Shown here in pieces: positions 27,968-37,364 of a stretch of 64,000 nt of DNA. The translations under genes were made by a program, and so were the position numbers. The DNA comes from Sulfitobacter mediterraneus (GTDB lineage Bacteria; Pseudomonadota; Alphaproteobacteria; Rhodobacterales; Rhodobacteraceae): contig NZ_CP069004.1 of NCBI RefSeq assembly GCF_016801775.1, positions 930,001 through 994,000 on the forward strand, given 5' to 3'. Positions within the stretch are counted from its first letter, which is position 1. Each line of letters starts with the position of its first letter. The notes under the pieces were generated by a model. That model worked only from the letters and a program-made list of their open reading frames with translations, did no database searches and was not told the DNA's origin.

Positions 27968-29023
27968 TTAGGAGCCGCCGCCCATTACCGCTTCGCCGGA
28001 TACAGTTTCTTGTGTCTCGGCCAGTTCAGGATCGGAGACCAGACCGTATTCGGCCAATGGACCATCTGGGCCAGCGATCTCGTCCGCGACGAAAAACTCA
28101 GCATATTCTTTCAGGCCGGGGATCACGCCGATGTGGGCTTTCTTGACATAGAAGAACAACGGGCGGGAGACTGGATATTCGCCGGTTGCGATGCTTTCGG
28201 TCGAAGGCACAACGCCGGACATGGTTGCGACCTGCAGCTTGTCCGTGTTGTTCTCGTAGAAGGCCAGACCAAAGACGCCGATGCCGTCCTTGTTGCTTTC
28301 GATGCGGGCCAGGGTTTCGGTGTAGTCACCGTCAATGTCCACAGATTTGCCGTCGGTGCGCAGCGCGATGCAGGCTTTCTCGGCGGCTTTTTTCTTGGCT
28401 TTGTCACTGTCGCCGGTGGCGGCGGCCAGGAAGACGTCAAAATCGCCGGTGGCTTCGCAGCCGGCCAGGATCACCTTGTCTTCGAACACTTCGCGGGTGC
28501 CGTGCTTGGTGCCGGGCACATAGGCCTGAATAGGCTGCGCGGGGAAGTCGGCGTTCACTTCGTTCCACATGGTGTAGGGGTTGTCGACAACCTTGCCGTC
28601 CATCACGATCTTGTCGGACAGGGCTTTGTACCAATCAGTCGGGGTGAATTCGAAACCGTTGCCGTTGATGTCAGAGGCGAACACGATGCCGTCATAGCCG
28701 ATGCGCACTTCGATGATGTCGGTCACGCCGTTTTCCGCGCAGGCTTTGATCTCTTTTTCTTTGATCTTGCGCGATGCGTTGGCCACGTCGATGGTGTTTT
28801 CGCCAACGCCTTCGCAGAAACGTTTGAGACCAGCAGAAGAGCCACCGGATTCTACAACAGGTGTCGGGAAGTCAAAGTTTTCGCCAAAAGCTTCGGCAAC
28901 GATGGAGGCGTATGGCAGCACGGTGGATGACCCGGCAACCTGCACCTGATCGCGCGCGGCAGCAGCAGTGGCAGAAACGGCAGCAATGGCCAGCGCGGAT
29001 GTGGTGAGTTTTGTCAGCGACAT
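27968..29023 (-). CDS. pstS: Phosphate ABC transporter substrate-binding protein
   Basis: Periplasmic phosphate-binding protein, 351 residues, signal peptide about 1-23. RDQVQVAGSSTVLPYASIVAEAF and VESGGSSAGLKRFCEG supply phosphate contacts; FASDINGNGFEFTP, SRPLFFYVKKAHIG and IESNKDGIGVFGLAFYENN are also family landmarks. Preceded by Pho boxes, so strongly induced by phosphate starvation. Confidence 0.97.
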   Translation of the reverse strand: MSLTKLTTSALAIAAVSATAAAARDQVQVAGSSTVLPYASIVAEAFGENFDFPTPVVESGGSSAGLKRFCEGVGENTIDVANASRKIKEKEIKACAENGVTDIIEVRIGYDGIVFASDINGNGFEFTPTDWYKALSDKIVMDGKVVDNPYTMWNEVNADFPAQPIQAYVPGTKHGTREVFEDKVILAGCEATGDFDVFLAAATGDSDKAKKKAAEKACIALRTDGKSVDIDGDYTETLARIESNKDGIGVFGLAFYENNTDKLQVATMSGVVPSTESIATGEYPVSRPLFFYVKKAHIGVIPGLKEYAEFFVADEIAGPDGPLAEYGLVSDPELAETQETVSGEAVMGGGS

Positions 29024-29102
29024 GATGTCTCCTGTCAGTCAAATCGGTGATCACCCCTATGGTGATCTCAGCGCCCGTCTAGAAGTCCGGTGCTGTGCTT
29101 TT

Positions 29103-29131
29103 GTGACAGTTACATTACAGTTTTATGACAG
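29103..29131 (-). promoter_or_regulatory. Pho box (three half-sites) upstream of pstS
   Basis: On the minus strand CTGTCAT (29131-29125), CTGTAAT (29120-29114) and CTGTCAC (29109-29103) repeat every 11 bases. This matches the PhoB consensus for two overlapping 18-base boxes. It lies about 80 bases before pstS. A GATCACC/GGTGATC hairpin (29049-29067) falls in the leader between. Confidence 0.88.
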
Positions 29132-29166
29132 GGCCGGTTATTCCACAAAGACTTTGGAAATATGGG

Positions 29167-30216
29167 TCAATTGCCCTCGGAATCCAGCGGCAGGATCACG
29201 GTGAAGGTGGACCCCTGCCCAAGTTGTGACGCGATTCTGAGCCGCCCGCGATGGCGGTTGAGGATATGTTTGACAATCGCCAGACCCAGCCCTGTGCCGC
29301 CCAGAGCGCGGCTGCGGTGGCTGTCGGCGCGATAGAACCGTTCGGTCAGGCGCGGCAGGTGCAGCGCATCAATGCCCGGTCCCTGATCTTGTACCACCAC
29401 CCGCACTGCAGGCCCGCGCAGGGCCGGATCGCGCAAATTGGTTTCGGTGCTGATCGAAACCTCTTGGCCTGAGCCGCCATATTTGATCGCGTTCTCAATC
29501 AGATTGGTGAAAACCTGCAACAATTGATCCCGGTCCCCCAATATGCGCAGCGGCGCCACCTCGAAATCAGGGCTAAGCGTTACTTCATTGTCCGCCGCCA
29601 GCGGATTGAGATTGCGCAGGGTCGTTTGCAACACTTCGATCAGATCCGTTTGCGCGGTCGGGCGCACCCGCTCATCGGCTTCGACCCGGCTCAGCGACAA
29701 CAGGTCTCCCACCAGGCGGTTCATCCGCCCCGCCTCATCCGCCATGATCCCCAGAAAGCGGTCCCGCGCCTTGGCGTCATCCCGCGCCGGACCGGACAGC
29801 GTTTCGATAAACCCCATCAGAGCGGTGAGCGGCGTACGCAATTCGTGGCTGACATTGGCGACAAAATCCCGGCGCATCTGCCCGGCCTGGGCCAGTTGAG
29901 TGACATCCTGAAAGCTCAGGATCAGAAACCCGTGGTTTTCCATGTGCCGCAGTGTCACGTCAAAGGTCGTGCTACGCCCTGCGTCACCGGCCAGAAAAGG
30001 GGCCATGCGGGGTTTGCGGTCGCTCAGGCATTGCTCGACGGCGTCGACAAGCGCGGGCTGGCGCAGGCCGGTCACAAAGTTGCGCCCCTGAAGCCCCGCC
30101 CCCAGAAGATCCTGCGCCGCCGGGTTCATCGCCACGATCCGTTCGTTGCGATCAATCGCCAGCGTCGGCAGCGGCAGAGCCCCGATCAGATCCGGCAGAA
30201 GCAGGGCGTCAGGCAT
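29167..30216 (-). CDS. phoR: Phosphate regulon sensor histidine kinase, apparently without membrane segments
   Basis: Kinase of 349 residues. A PAS domain (about 10-105) precedes the HisKA box FVANVSHELRTPLTAL (phospho-acceptor His124). The ATPase part has N box FTNLIENAIKYG, G1 DQGPGID and G2 GGTGLGLAIVKHI. Unlike E. coli PhoR it shows no N-terminal transmembrane helices, so it is probably cytosolic and tethered through PstB/PhoU. It lies three bases after the hexapeptide gene and is upstream of the pstS promoter. Confidence 0.93.
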   Translation of the reverse strand: MPDALLLPDLIGALPLPTLAIDRNERIVAMNPAAQDLLGAGLQGRNFVTGLRQPALVDAVEQCLSDRKPRMAPFLAGDAGRSTTFDVTLRHMENHGFLILSFQDVTQLAQAGQMRRDFVANVSHELRTPLTALMGFIETLSGPARDDAKARDRFLGIMADEAGRMNRLVGDLLSLSRVEADERVRPTAQTDLIEVLQTTLRNLNPLAADNEVTLSPDFEVAPLRILGDRDQLLQVFTNLIENAIKYGGSGQEVSISTETNLRDPALRGPAVRVVVQDQGPGIDALHLPRLTERFYRADSHRSRALGGTGLGLAIVKHILNRHRGRLRIASQLGQGSTFTVILPLDSEGN

Positions 30217-30219
30217 GGA

Positions 30220-30741
30220 TCAAAGCGGCTTGAGATCGCGGCGGAACCGCGCCGCGTTTTCCGTGTAGTGTTCGGCGCTCGCGGTCAGCCCTTTGAAGGC
30301 CGTCTCGTCCAATTGCCGCACCACTTTGCCCGGTGCGCCCATCACCAGCGACCCATCCGGGATCACCTTGTTTTCCGTGATCAAGGCCCCTGCCCCGATC
30401 AGGCAATTCTTGCCGATCTTGGCACCGTTCAGAACGGTTGCGCCCATGCCGATCAGGCTGTTGTCGCCAATGGTGCAGCCGTGCAGCATCACTTTGTGAC
30501 CGATGGTGCAATTGACCCCGATGGTCAGCGGATAACCCAGATCGGTGTGGAACACACAGTTTTCCTGCACGTTGCTGCCTTGGCCCACATGGATCACCTC
30601 GTTGTCACCGCGCAGGGTACAGCCAAACCAGACCGAAGATCCGGGCTCAAGCACCACATTGCCAATCACATTGGCATCTGGCGCAACCCACGCGTCGCCA
30701 TTCACAGTTGGGCGGATATCGCCAAGGGCATAAAGGGTCAT
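30220..30741 (-). CDS. Gamma-carbonic-anhydrase-like hexapeptide-repeat protein
   Basis: Left-handed beta-helix protein of 173 residues. Repeats of the [LIV]-G-x4 kind run through [50 protein letters not shown] and [27 protein letters not shown]. The three zinc-binding His (VFHTD, IGHKV, LHGC) are present, as in the YrdA/PaaY group. Carbonic anhydrase activity is possible but unproven. Start overlaps gmk stop as ATGA. Confidence 0.9.
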   Translation of the reverse strand: MTLYALGDIRPTVNGDAWVAPDANVIGNVVLEPGSSVWFGCTLRGDNEVIHVGQGSNVQENCVFHTDLGYPLTIGVNCTIGHKVMLHGCTIGDNSLIGMGATVLNGAKIGKNCLIGAGALITENKVIPDGSLVMGAPGKVVRQLDETAFKGLTASAEHYTENAARFRRDLKPL

Positions 30742-31394
30742 GATGTTTCCTCAAATTCAGATTGCAGCCCCCGCACATGGTCGTTCAGCCAGGGTTGCTG
30801 CAACCTGCGCAGGCGCGTGGCCTCGATGATGGTTTTCAATTGCGCCTCGGTCTTGTCCAGATCATCATTGACCAGCACGTAGTCATAGCCGCCCCAATGG
30901 CTGATCTCGTCCCAGCTTTTCTCCATCCGGCGGGCAATCACTTCTGGACTGTCGAGATTGCGTTTCTCCAGCCGCGTGCGCAGCTCTGCGATGGAGGGTG
31001 GCAGCAAAAAGATCGAAAGCGTGTGCGCCCCAAGCGCGGAATTGGTGATCTGCTGCGCGCCCTGCCAGTCGATATCAAACAACACGTCACGCCCCGCATT
31101 GATCGCCTGTTCGACGGGGGCACGCGGGCTGCCGTAGAAATTGCCAAAAACATGGGCGTGCTCCAGCATCTGATCATCTGCCACATGATCCTTGAAGGTC
31201 TTTTCAGGCATGAAGTGGTAATCAACGCCATCCTGCTCCCCGTCCCGCATCGGGCGGGTGGTGGCGGAAACGGAGAAGCTCAAGCCCGTGTCCCATCTGC
31301 GCAGCCGTGTGGCCAATGTGGATTTGCCAGCACCCGAGGGCGAACTGAGGATGATCAAAAGACCGCGGCGGTCCTGTTTTTGGGCGCTGCTCAT
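30738..31394 (-). CDS. gmk: Guanylate kinase
   Basis: Phosphorylates GMP to GDP; 218 residues. P-loop [19 protein letters not shown]-binding [22 protein letters not shown], and [12 protein letters not shown]. It starts three bases after yicC, the usual yicC-gmk pairing. Confidence 0.97.
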   Translation of the reverse strand: MSSAQKQDRRGLLIILSSPSGAGKSTLATRLRRWDTGLSFSVSATTRPMRDGEQDGVDYHFMPEKTFKDHVADDQMLEHAHVFGNFYGSPRAPVEQAINAGRDVLFDIDWQGAQQITNSALGAHTLSIFLLPPSIAELRTRLEKRNLDSPEVIARRMEKSWDEISHWGGYDYVLVNDDLDKTEAQLKTIIEATRLRRLQQPWLNDHVRGLQSEFEETS

Positions 31395-31397
31395 GGG

Positions 31398-32288
31398 TTA
31401 CTCCACATTTTGAACTTGTTCCCGCATCTGGTCGATCACCGCCTTGAGGGCAAGGCCCACGCGGGTCAATCCCGTGTTCTGGGCCTTGGAACACAGGGTA
31501 TTTGCCTCGCGGTTGAATTCCTGCATCAGGAAATCCAGCTTGCGTCCGACCGGTCCGCCCTCGGCCAGCAGATCCCGCGCGGCGCTCACATGGGCGCCCA
31601 GGCGGTCGATCTCTTCGGTGATGTCGGATTTGACGGCGATCAGGGCCAGTTCCTGCGCCACACGGTCTGCATCAGCGCCATCGGTGTTGTCCATCACTTT
31701 GGCCAGATTGCGCCGCAGGGTGTCTTGCATCTCAACGGCGCGGATGGCGGCGGCTTCCGCAGCGTCCCTGGTCAGGGTCTCGACCTCCGCCAGCTGGCCG
31801 GCCAGAACCTCGGCCAAAGCGGCCCCTTCGGCAGATCGCATTTCGTTGAAATCATTCAGAACCGCCGAGAAATCTGCCAGCAGCACCTTGCAAAGCGCCG
31901 CGCCGTCATCTTCATGGCTGGCCTGTTCCAGCACGCCGCGCATGGTCACGATGTCCGTCGCCTTGGACGGCGCAAGCGAGACATTCGCATCCATCGCACG
32001 CGCCTCGATCTGGTGCAGGGCGTTCAGAACGACATGCAGCTGATCTTCGTTGATCACAAGCGTGCCGCCGCCCTCTTCGCGGGTCAGGCGCAGATTGCAG
32101 GTGACATTGCCCCGCGCCGCCGCTGCGCCAAGTGTCTTGCGCAGCCCTGCCTCAAGCCCATCCACCCAATCGGGCACGCGCAGGCGCAGATCCAACCCCT
32201 TGCCGTTTACCGCACGCAGCTCCCAGCTCCAGCTGAAGGGCGGATGCGCACCGGTGGCCGAGGCAAAACCTGTCATGGATCGGATCAT
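31398..32288 (-). CDS. yicC: YicC family endoribonuclease
   Basis: Protein of 296 residues of the YicC/YloC family, RNA-cleaving proteins tied to stationary phase and small-RNA decay. Begins MIRSMTGFASATG, with ELRAVNGKGLDLRLRVPDW and the C-terminal LDFLMQEFNREANTLCSKAQN characteristic. The second ATG of an ATG-ATG pair (32288) has AGGGA at seven bases and gives the family start. Heads the run of genes towards gmk and phoR. Confidence 0.93.
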   Translation of the reverse strand: MIRSMTGFASATGAHPPFSWSWELRAVNGKGLDLRLRVPDWVDGLEAGLRKTLGAAAARGNVTCNLRLTREEGGGTLVINEDQLHVVLNALHQIEARAMDANVSLAPSKATDIVTMRGVLEQASHEDDGAALCKVLLADFSAVLNDFNEMRSAEGAALAEVLAGQLAEVETLTRDAAEAAAIRAVEMQDTLRRNLAKVMDNTDGADADRVAQELALIAVKSDITEEIDRLGAHVSAARDLLAEGGPVGRKLDFLMQEFNREANTLCSKAQNTGLTRVGLALKAVIDQMREQVQNVE

Positions 32289-32470
32289 CATTGTTCCCTT
32301 CGCTGCCCCATCGCTGCGCCTGCAATATGGCGAAACCGCCGCGCGGGGCAAGCCCCGCCCGCCCGGCCGCGTTAACCAGTGTTTAGAAAATTTCACCAAA
32401 TGGACTAAAAATGAGGTATTTATAGTTTGGTAAGTTTTGCGGCGTGGGGGCGGTGCAATGGCCATGGCAA

Positions 32471-32491
32471 CACCTGTCACAGATACAGGTG
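32471..32491. repeat. Inverted repeat upstream of the PAS_5 gene
   Basis: CACCTGT-(7)-ACAGGTG lies 36 bases before ATG 32528. Either an operator or a 5' leader hairpin. Confidence 0.4.
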
Positions 32492-32527
32492 GCCTGTGGT
32501 ATTTTCGTTGTTGAGGGATGTAGGTCC

Positions 32528-33202
32528 ATGACCGATCTGCCAGAAGAGAATTCGAAAATCGTGTCCATTCTGGACTACCAGCCCGAGATGGGGTTTGCGC
32601 CCATTTCCCAGGTCGAAGCCTATTGGGAAGCCCTGCGCGCCGGGCGGCTTTTGCCCAAACGCTCCGAGGTGGACCCGCGCGGGCTTGAAACCAGTCTTGA
32701 GAACGCCTTTATTCTTGAACGCATCGCGCCGGGCATCGCACGCCTCCGCATCGCAGGCAGCCATCTGGGGGCCCTGATGGGCATGGAGGTGCGCGGCATG
32801 CCCCTGACGGCGCTGCTGACCCCGGACACGCGGTCGGTCCTGTCGGAAAAGATCGAAGAGGTCTGCCAGATGCCGGCGGTCTGCACCCTGCGTCTGGCTG
32901 CCGAAGACAGCGCAGGCCGGCCCGCACTTGAGGCACGAATGCTGCTGCTGCCGCTCAAAAGCGATCTGGGAGATATCAGCCGCGTTCTGGGCTGCTGGGT
33001 CACACAAGGCGAGATCGGGCTTGCCCCGCGCCGGTTTGAGGTGATCACCCATCAGATGCAACCGCTGTTGACGGGCACGCCGCTGAAGCCCTTGTTGCCG
33101 CCACTGGCCCCCGCGCCACGGCCCAAGATGCAACCGCGAGGGACGCCGCCACAAACCGGCCGGTCACGCGGGCATTTGCGGCTGGTCACATCAAACGACT
33201 GA
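32528..33202 (+). CDS. PAS_5 domain protein
   Basis: Protein of 224 residues. Residues about 20-165 form a PAS_5 domain, a family found almost only in alphaproteobacteria: AYWEALRAGRLLPKRSEVDPRGLE...LENAFILERIAPGIARLRIAGSHLGALMGMEVRGMPLTALLTP. The C-terminal 50 residues are Pro-rich and basic, likely disordered. No output domain is present, so it may act through a partner. Divergent from yicC. Confidence 0.85.
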   Translation: MTDLPEENSKIVSILDYQPEMGFAPISQVEAYWEALRAGRLLPKRSEVDPRGLETSLENAFILERIAPGIARLRIAGSHLGALMGMEVRGMPLTALLTPDTRSVLSEKIEEVCQMPAVCTLRLAAEDSAGRPALEARMLLLPLKSDLGDISRVLGCWVTQGEIGLAPRRFEVITHQMQPLLTGTPLKPLLPPLAPAPRPKMQPRGTPPQTGRSRGHLRLVTSND

Positions 33203-33204
33203 TT

Positions 33205-33501
33205 TCAAAAGCCGATCCATCCCAGCGCCACGTAAGCAGCAAAGCCGATGCACATGGTTGCGATCACATGATTGGTCAGCAGCGCGGCAATCAACGCGGC
33301 ACCGGCCGCCAGCCAAGTGATCAATGGCTGACCGGCCAGTGATGAGGCCACCAAAGACACCACAATCAACCCCGGCAGATCATCCAGAATCCACGCGTAT
33401 CGCGAGGCCCGGATCGCATCGCCCGCAAACAGGCCAATCACCCGGATTGCAAAGGCTGCCAAGGCCAGCACCGCGATCAATATCCAGTGAGAAGTGGTCA
33501 T
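33205..33501 (-). CDS. azlD: AzlD family branched-chain amino acid exporter subunit
   Basis: Small membrane protein of 98 residues with three to four helices: WILIAVLALAAFAIRVIGLFAG, LPGLIVVSLVASSL and AALIAALLTNHVIATMCIGFA. It forms an exporter with AzlC. ATG 33501 overlaps the azlC stop by four bases. Tail to tail with the PAS_5 gene, two bases apart. Confidence 0.88.
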   Translation of the reverse strand: MTTSHWILIAVLALAAFAIRVIGLFAGDAIRASRYAWILDDLPGLIVVSLVASSLAGQPLITWLAAGAALIAALLTNHVIATMCIGFAAYVALGWIGF

Positions 33502-34178
33502 CTTTGCCCCGCCCCTCCTTGCCTGATCACGTAGGAGACGATCAGCCCGGCGATGGCCCCGGCCACAATCGCATAGGCCTTGGGCGCCTCCAGCAGGACC
33601 ACTGCGCCTGTGACGGCAAAGCTGGTGACCCAAGGCAGCAATTGCGCATGACTGCGCCACAGGCCGCGTGCCATTGCGATAAAGGCAGCGGTGAAGGCAA
33701 AGCCGAGGCCGAATTTCTCAAGATCCGGCAGCGCCGCGCCGATCACAGCGCCAAGTGAGGTCGATACCGTCCAGACCGTGATCATCACGAGGCCCGACCC
33801 GACCAGAAACCGAAATCCAACGCCCGGATCCTGCGCCCGTTTGGCCATGGTTAACGCCCAGTTCTCGTCGCCAGTGATGTGGATCGCCATAAGACGTATC
33901 CGCAAGGGCAAGCCTCTGAGCACCTCGGACAAGGACGCTATGATCCCGATATAGCGCAGGTTCAGCGCCGCCCCCGCGAAAGCTGCCCCCAACACAGCGC
34001 CGCCGGTGGCGAATTGTTCAACCGCCACGATCTGCGACGATCCAGCGTGGACAAAGCCGCTCATCAACGCCACGCCCCACCATGGAAATCCGACCTGCGC
34101 GGCCAGCAATCCAAAGGCAAAACCATAGACCGCCGCACCCGCCGCCAAGGGCAATATTGCAAAAGCACCGTGTTTCAT
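33498..34178 (-). CDS. azlC: AzlC family branched-chain amino acid exporter
   Basis: Membrane protein of 226 residues. GFVHAGSSQIVAVEQFATGG and NLRYIGIIASLSEVLRG...HITGDENWALT are AzlC landmarks. ATG 34178 begins MKHGAFAILPLAAG. It is divergent from an Lrp/AsnC-type gene, a common arrangement in which the regulator controls export of branched-chain amino acids. Confidence 0.92.
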   Translation of the reverse strand: MKHGAFAILPLAAGAAVYGFAFGLLAAQVGFPWWGVALMSGFVHAGSSQIVAVEQFATGGAVLGAAFAGAALNLRYIGIIASLSEVLRGLPLRIRLMAIHITGDENWALTMAKRAQDPGVGFRFLVGSGLVMITVWTVSTSLGAVIGAALPDLEKFGLGFAFTAAFIAMARGLWRSHAQLLPWVTSFAVTGAVVLLEAPKAYAIVAGAIAGLIVSYVIRQGGAGQR

Positions 34179-34280
34179 ACGCCCCAAGTTATGTGGCTCC
34201 GGTGATCTATGATAGTTGTGTTTTTGTGGTTATGTGATGCGTGACGATCAATATCTGCCATTAGGTGAAAGGAGTCAGTC

Positions 34281-34733
34281 ATGGACAAATCCGACCTCAA
34301 GCTGCTGGCCTTGCTGCAAGACAACGCCCGCACAACAGTGCAAGCTATGGCGGATCGCATCGGTGCCTCCACCGCATCTGTTCAGCGTCGCCTCAGAATG
34401 CTGCGCGAAGGCGGTGTGATCAAGAAAGAAGTCGCCGTGCTGGACGCACAGAAGCTGGGCTTTGACGTGACCGCCATTGTCTCGGTTGAGCTGGAGCGCG
34501 ACCGGCTGGACCAGATTGATGCTTTCAAACGCAAGGCGCGGTTAGATGCGCAGGTTCTGAATTTCTATTGCATCGCGGGGGATGCGGATTTTGTGATGGT
34601 GGTCGTGGCCAAGGACATGCGCGACTACGAGGCTTTCACCCACAGGTTTTTCTTTTCCGACAAGAACGTGCGCAAGTTCCGCACCTCCATCGTTGTCTCA
34701 ACGGAAAAGGCGACACTGGCCCTGCCCATTTGA
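34281..34733 (+). CDS. Lrp/AsnC family transcriptional regulator
   Basis: Regulator of 150 residues: N-terminal helix-turn-helix DLKLLALLQDNARTTVQAMADRIGASTASVQRRLRML and C-terminal RAM effector domain (IVSVELERDRLDQIDAFKRKA...). Probably controls azlCD, transcribed divergently 102 bases away, in response to an amino acid. Confidence 0.92.
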   Translation: MDKSDLKLLALLQDNARTTVQAMADRIGASTASVQRRLRMLREGGVIKKEVAVLDAQKLGFDVTAIVSVELERDRLDQIDAFKRKARLDAQVLNFYCIAGDADFVMVVVAKDMRDYEAFTHRFFFSDKNVRKFRTSIVVSTEKATLALPI

Positions 34734-34742
34734 CCAAAAAAA

Positions 34743-34775
34743 GCCCGCTTGCAGCGATGCAAACGGGCCTTTTTC
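34743..34775 (+). terminator. Bidirectional terminator between lrp-type gene and DAHP synthase
   Basis: Stem GCCCGCTTGCA/TGCAAACGGGC (one mismatch), loop GCGA, six-base U tract on the plus strand and an A run on the other side. It serves both convergent genes. Confidence 0.9.
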
Positions 34776-34794
34776 TAAGTCATGGAACCAGACC

Positions 34795-36165
34795 TCAGGC
34801 CGAGGCTTTCTCCGACTGCCTTTCGCGCCGCGCCGACAGTTCTTCTGCCACGAGGAAGGCCAGTTCCAGCGACTGGCTGGCGTTCAGGCGCGGATCGCAA
34901 GCGGTGTGATAACGATCCGACAGATCTTCATCGGACACAGCCCGCACGCCGCCGGTGCATTCGGTTACGTCCTGACCCGTCATTTCAAAATGCACGCCGC
35001 CCGGCACGGTGCCTTCGGCCCCATGCACGGTAAAGAATTCGCGCACTTCACGCAGGACGGAATCAAACGGACGGGTTTTATAGCCCGTGGAGGACTTGAT
35101 CGTATTGCCATGCATCGCATCACAGGTCCAAACCACGTTGGCGCCCTCTTCCTGCACGGTTTTGATCAGACGCGGCAGGTGTTCACCCACCGATCCGGCA
35201 CCGAATCGCGCGATCAGGGTCAAACGCCCTTCTTCGTTGTCGGGGTTCAGCGTTGCCATCAATTGTTTGAGATCTTCGCTGGTCATCGTCGGGCCGCACT
35301 TCAGGCCAATCGGGTTTTGCACACCCTTGGCAAACTCCACATGCGCGCCGTCCGGCTGGCGTGTACGATCACCAATCCAGATCATGTGACCAGAGCCCGC
35401 AAGCCATTTGCCGGTCTGGCTGTCCTGACGGCACAGCGCCTCTTCATACTCAAGCAGCAGCGCCTCGTGGCTGGTATAGAATTCCACCGATTGCAGCGTA
35501 TGGGCGGTCTCGGCGGTCACACCGGCGGCTGCCATAAAGTCGAGCGTGTCGGAAATGCGGTTGGCAATCTCGCGATACTTTTCGGTCTTTTCATTGTCGG
35601 TAAAGCCAAGCGTCCAGCCATGCACCTGATGCACATCCGCATAACCACCCGTTGAAAACGCGCGGATCAGGTTCAGCGTCGCTGCCGCCTGCGTATAGGC
35701 CCGCAACATCTTTTCCGGGTTCGGAATTCGAGATTCTGCAGTGAAATCAAGGTCATTGATGATATCACCACGGTAGCTTGGCAGCTCGACACCATCGACC
35801 ACTTCTGTCGGAGCCGAGCGCGGCTTGGCAAATTGCCCGGCCATACGGCCCAATTTGATCACCGGCACTTTTGCACCATGGGTCAACACGATGGCCATCT
35901 GCAACATGACCTTGAAGGTGTCGCGGATTGCATCGGAACTGAACTGTTCAAAGCTCTCGGCGCAATCACCGCCCTGCAACAAGAACGCTTCACCGCGCCC
36001 TGCGGCGGCCAGGTTCTTTTTCAGGCGGCGGGCCTCACCGGCAAAAACCAGAACGGGATATCGTGCCAATTGCGCCTCAACCGCATTCAATGCGGCCTGA
36101 TCAGGATAATCAGGCATCTGGATCCGCGGTTTTGCGCGCCAGCTTGATTTGCTCCAATTGGTCAT
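34795..36165 (-). CDS. 3-deoxy-7-phosphoheptulonate synthase, class II
   Basis: First step of the shikimate pathway (PEP + erythrose 4-phosphate), plant-type class II enzyme of 456 residues. [56 protein letters not shown] and [12 protein letters not shown] are diagnostic; the metal-binding Cys is in GGDCAE. ATG 36165 has GGAG at eight bases. With aroQ it is the second shikimate gene in the window, though unlinked. Confidence 0.96.
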   Translation of the reverse strand: MTNWSKSSWRAKPRIQMPDYPDQAALNAVEAQLARYPVLVFAGEARRLKKNLAAAGRGEAFLLQGGDCAESFEQFSSDAIRDTFKVMLQMAIVLTHGAKVPVIKLGRMAGQFAKPRSAPTEVVDGVELPSYRGDIINDLDFTAESRIPNPEKMLRAYTQAAATLNLIRAFSTGGYADVHQVHGWTLGFTDNEKTEKYREIANRISDTLDFMAAAGVTAETAHTLQSVEFYTSHEALLLEYEEALCRQDSQTGKWLAGSGHMIWIGDRTRQPDGAHVEFAKGVQNPIGLKCGPTMTSEDLKQLMATLNPDNEEGRLTLIARFGAGSVGEHLPRLIKTVQEEGANVVWTCDAMHGNTIKSSTGYKTRPFDSVLREVREFFTVHGAEGTVPGGVHFEMTGQDVTECTGGVRAVSDEDLSDRYHTACDPRLNASQSLELAFLVAEELSARRERQSEKASA

Positions 36166-36357
36166 CGTCTTTTCTCCGGTCTGTTGCGCCACTGTTAGCG
36201 CGATCAAGAAATCTTTCTATACAAAAGCTTGACCAGAGAGGCCAGAACTCAAATTCGACCTCTTGACGAAGCGCGCAACGCGTGAGCAAAGATTACGTCA
36301 GGTTATGTCGCAATTACGTGGTATAGCCTCATGAATACCCAAACAAAGGACGCCGCG

Positions 36358-37362
36358 ATGTCAGACCCGCGCTCGGCCACCCGCATCCCTCCCAATGAAG
36401 ACAAACCCCGGCGTTTTGTCTTTGTATTGGTTGAGCAGTTCAGCATGTTGTCCATCGCGACAGCCATCGAAAGCCTGCGCATTGCCAACCGGATGTCAGG
36501 CAAAAACCTCTATTCCTGGATGTTGCTCGGTGAAGGCGGCGAACAGACTGTCTGTTCGGCTGGCACAATCTTTCATCTTGATGACGATCTGATCGAATTG
36601 AACCGCGATGACCGGGTGATGGTCTGCTGCGGTCTGGATGTGCAGGATTACACCAGCAAACGCATTCTGGGCTGGTTGCGCCGTGAGGCCCGCAAAGGGC
36701 TGATCATGGGGGGGCTTTGCACCGGCGCCTATGCGCTGGCCAAGGCCGGGCTGATGGATGGCAAACGCGCCACGATCCATTGGGAGAATCAGGACAGCTT
36801 TTCCGAAGAGTTCCAGGAAGTGGAATTGACCAAATCGGTCTTTGTCGTGGACGGCAACCGGATCAGCACGGCAGGCGGCACATCCTCGATTGACCTGATG
36901 CTCAAGCTGATTGCCGATGATCACGGCGAAGATCTGGCCAATGCGGTTGCGGACCAGTTGATCTATTCCTCGATCCGCACCGATCAGGACACACAGCGCC
37001 TGTCTGTGCCCACACGGATTGGTGTACGTCATCCCAAACTGAGCAATGTCATCCAGATGATGGAAAGCAATATCGAAGAGCCGATCAGCCCGTCGATCCT
37101 TGCCAAAGAGGTCGGCATGTCCACCCGGCAGCTCGAACGGCTGTTCCGGCGCTATCTGAACCGCTCGCCCAAACGCTATTACATGGAACTGCGCCTGCAA
37201 AAGGCGCGGAACCTGCTGATGCAGACCAATATGAGCGTGATCAACGTGGCACTGGCCTGCGGTTTTGCCTCACCGTCGCATTTCTCGAAATGCTACCGGT
37301 CCCATTACGACACCACGCCCTACCGCGAACGCGGCAGCCACGCGGCGCGGTTGTCGTTCTAG
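36358..37362 (+). CDS. GlxA family AraC-type regulator (DJ-1/PfpI-like plus HTH)
   Basis: Regulator of 334 residues. Residues 10-190 form a class I glutamine amidotransferase-like domain (VFVLVEQFSMLSIATAIESLRIANRM...GLCTGAYALAKAGLMDGKRATIHWE). Residues 225-325 are an AraC helix-turn-helix pair (ISPSILAKEVGMSTRQLERLFRRYLNRSPKRYYMELRLQKARNLL...FASPSHFSKCYRSHY). This is the layout of GbdR/CdhR, which sense glycine betaine or carnitine, so a quaternary-amine role is possible. AAAGGA favours ATG 36358 over 36331. Confidence 0.9.
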   Translation: MSDPRSATRIPPNEDKPRRFVFVLVEQFSMLSIATAIESLRIANRMSGKNLYSWMLLGEGGEQTVCSAGTIFHLDDDLIELNRDDRVMVCCGLDVQDYTSKRILGWLRREARKGLIMGGLCTGAYALAKAGLMDGKRATIHWENQDSFSEEFQEVELTKSVFVVDGNRISTAGGTSSIDLMLKLIADDHGEDLANAVADQLIYSSIRTDQDTQRLSVPTRIGVRHPKLSNVIQMMESNIEEPISPSILAKEVGMSTRQLERLFRRYLNRSPKRYYMELRLQKARNLLMQTNMSVINVALACGFASPSHFSKCYRSHYDTTPYRERGSHAARLSF

Positions 37363-37364
37363 GT

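Noticed and set aside
27833..28930. A 365-codon plus-strand frame opposite pstS
   Set aside because: Mirror frame of a highly conserved phosphate-binding protein gene; it also runs across the pstS-pstC terminator.
29524..30882. A 452-codon plus-strand frame opposite phoR and the hexapeptide gene
   Set aside because: Mirror frame; crosses three genuine genes.
30762..32375. A 537-codon open frame on the plus strand opposite gmk and yicC
   Set aside because: Its translation is low-complexity and unlike any family, and both genes on the other strand are clear family members. High GC keeps the opposite frame open.
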